Assembly: GCA_938030915.1 (NCBI GenBank)
Contig: CALHIO010000201.1
Span: 1-6,987, forward strand
Source of the DNA: an uncultured Gemmatimonadota bacterium
Lineage (GTDB): Bacteria; Gemmatimonadota; Gemmatimonadetes; Longimicrobiales; Gaopeijiaceae
DNA: 6,987 nucleotides
Direction: 5' to 3'
Shown here: piece after piece, positions 6,037 to 6,987 of the stretch
Numbering within the stretch: position 1 is the stretch's first letter
How the letters are laid out: each line of letters opens with the position of its first letter
The notes under the pieces: model-generated
What the model saw: the letters and a program-made list of their open reading frames with translations, nothing else
Told to the model about the DNA's origin: nothing
Database searches by the model: none
Position numbers and translations under genes: made by a program

Positions 6037-6987
6037 TGCTCCGAGCGGAACGCAAGGCCGAAAGCGTGACCAGAACGGTCTCGATCATCGGCTCGAGTCC
6101 CTGACGGGTGATCTTCATGGACAGTGGATGTACCCGGAGGACGTCCATACTGGCCTGTCTTTGTCTCAGAGGCCCCTCCAGGGCGGCCATTTTCGGCACG
6201 ACTCCCTCCCTGAACGAGAGACGCGCCCAGTCGTCCCGAACGATGGCTCGCTCCAATCCCAGGAGCTTGCCCAACGCCCGGATCGCGGCCACGTCCAGAA
6301 GTCGTTCGACCTCTCCGGGCAGCCTCCCGTACCGGTCAGCTACCTCTTCACGCAATGCCTCGATCGCGGTCCGTGTGTCCGCCTTCGAGAGACGCCGGTA
6401 AAGATGGAGCTTTTGATGTGAATCGGGAACGTACTCGTCCGGAAGGAAGGCTGCGCCAGACACCGTGACGTCCGGTATCGGCCACTCGACGGCGTCCTCC
6501 CCCTTCTCGATCCGTTCGACCGTCTTCTTCAGCAGGCGCATGTACGCATCCAGCCCGATCTGGCTGGCGAATCCCGACTGGTCGGCCCCGAGCAGGTTTC
6601 CGGCCCCACGCAGCTCGAGGTCGCGCATGGCCACCGAGTATCCGGCTCCGAGGTCCGTGTAGTGCTCCAGCACGCGCAGTCGCCGCTCGGCGTCCTCGCT
6701 CACGTCGTTCGGTACGAGGAGGTAGCAGTACGCACGGCGGTCGGATCGACCGACGCGCCCCCGGATCTGATAGAGCTGCGAGAGGCCGAACCGATCGGCT
6801 CTGTCGACGATCAGGGTGTTGGCGTTGGGTACGTCGAGACCGTTCTCGATGATGGAGGAGCAGACCAGGATGTCCACTTCCCCGTCGACGAACGCGCGCA
6901 TGACCTCGTCGAGCTCACCTGCGCCCATCTGTCCGTGCGCGACGCCGGTCCGTGCCTCGGGTACGAGGGCCCCGATCTCCTCGGCGA
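6026..6987 (-). CDS. mfd: Transcription-repair coupling factor Mfd, C-terminal part (5' end beyond window)
   Basis: Mfd is a cytoplasmic ATP-driven translocase that displaces RNA polymerase stalled at DNA lesions and recruits UvrA. The visible 319 codons are the C-terminal quarter to third of a protein usually about 1,100-1,200 residues long; the frame is open to the window edge, so no start is visible. The segment opens in the second RecA-like domain with VAHGQM (15-20), then helicase motif V, SSIIENGLDVPNANT (43-57), and motif VI, QLYQIRGRVGRSDR (70-83). The translocation (TRG) motif region shared with RecG follows, with LRGAGNLLGADQSGF (125-139). The C-terminal D7 domain starts near 165 and includes LPDEYVPDSHQKLHLYRRL (181-199). 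IIENGLD differs by one residue from the more common IIESGLD. The stop TGA sits in the loop of a hairpin, 33 nt before the next gene. RecG is excluded by the D7 region. Confidence 0.96.
   Translation of the reverse strand, partial: AEEIGALVPEARTGVAHGQMGAGELDEVMRAFVDGEVDILVCSSIIENGLDVPNANTLIVDRADRFGLSQLYQIRGRVGRSDRRAYCYLLVPNDVSEDAERRLRVLEHYTDLGAGYSVAMRDLELRGAGNLLGADQSGFASQIGLDAYMRLLKKTVERIEKGEDAVEWPIPDVTVSGAAFLPDEYVPDSHQKLHLYRRLSKADTRTAIEALREEVADRYGRLPGEVERLLDVAAIRALGKLLGLERAIVRDDWARLSFREGVVPKMAALEGPLRQRQASMDVLRVHPLSMKITRQGLEPMIETVLVTLSALRSARSSAA

Noticed and set aside
1..6987. Possibility of a defence, mobile or wholly new system
   Set aside because: Every gene belongs to a known core family, composition is even, and there are no repeats, transposase, integrase, toxin-antitoxin or effector-like genes. 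Novelty is limited to variant residues and gene arrangement.

Overview
The window is GC-rich and tightly packed. All seven recognisable genes lie on the minus strand and read from high to low coordinates. In transcription order they are: the 3' end of mfd (6987-6026), a lipoprotein parvulin-type prolyl isomerase (5992-4568), a SurA-like periplasmic chaperone/isomerase (4531-3224), pdxA (3223-2273), ftsE (2227-1541), ftsX (1541-687) and the 5' part of an envC-type murein-hydrolase activator (687-1, running off the window). Gaps are small or negative: about 33, 36, 0 and 45 nt, then two 1-nt overlaps. No stretch over 300 bases lacks a gene. I found no tRNA, rRNA, CRISPR array, insertion sequence, phage gene or attachment site.

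The gene content points to a diderm (outer-membrane) bacterium: a SurA-like chaperone, a lipoprotein foldase and an FtsEX-EnvC division module. High GC, deep divergence from proteobacterial versions and this gene mix would fit Gemmatimonadota or a similar deep-branching diderm phylum. That is an impression from the proteins, not a proven assignment.

Region by region: mfd handles transcription-coupled DNA repair. The two parvulin-type proteins that follow look like an envelope folding pair, one probably lipid-anchored and one soluble in the periplasm. pdxA serves pyridoxal-phosphate synthesis, and its position right after surA recalls the surA-pdxA linkage of enterobacteria. ftsE, ftsX and envC form a translationally coupled set: the FtsE ATPase and FtsX membrane protein transmit a conformational signal to EnvC, which in characterised species activates cell-wall amidases at the division site. 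The layout suggests one long transcription unit. Two intercistronic hairpins, at the mfd stop and at the pdxA stop, may modulate read-through or mRNA stability.

Nothing here amounts to a clearly undescribed system. The points most worth a second look are a His-to-Gln change at a substrate-contact position of PdxA, complementary losses of parvulin histidines in the two domains of the SurA-like protein, a possible repeat of the chaperone-like module flanking the isomerase domain of the lipoprotein, and an in-frame stop-start junction with zero spacing between the SurA-like gene and pdxA.
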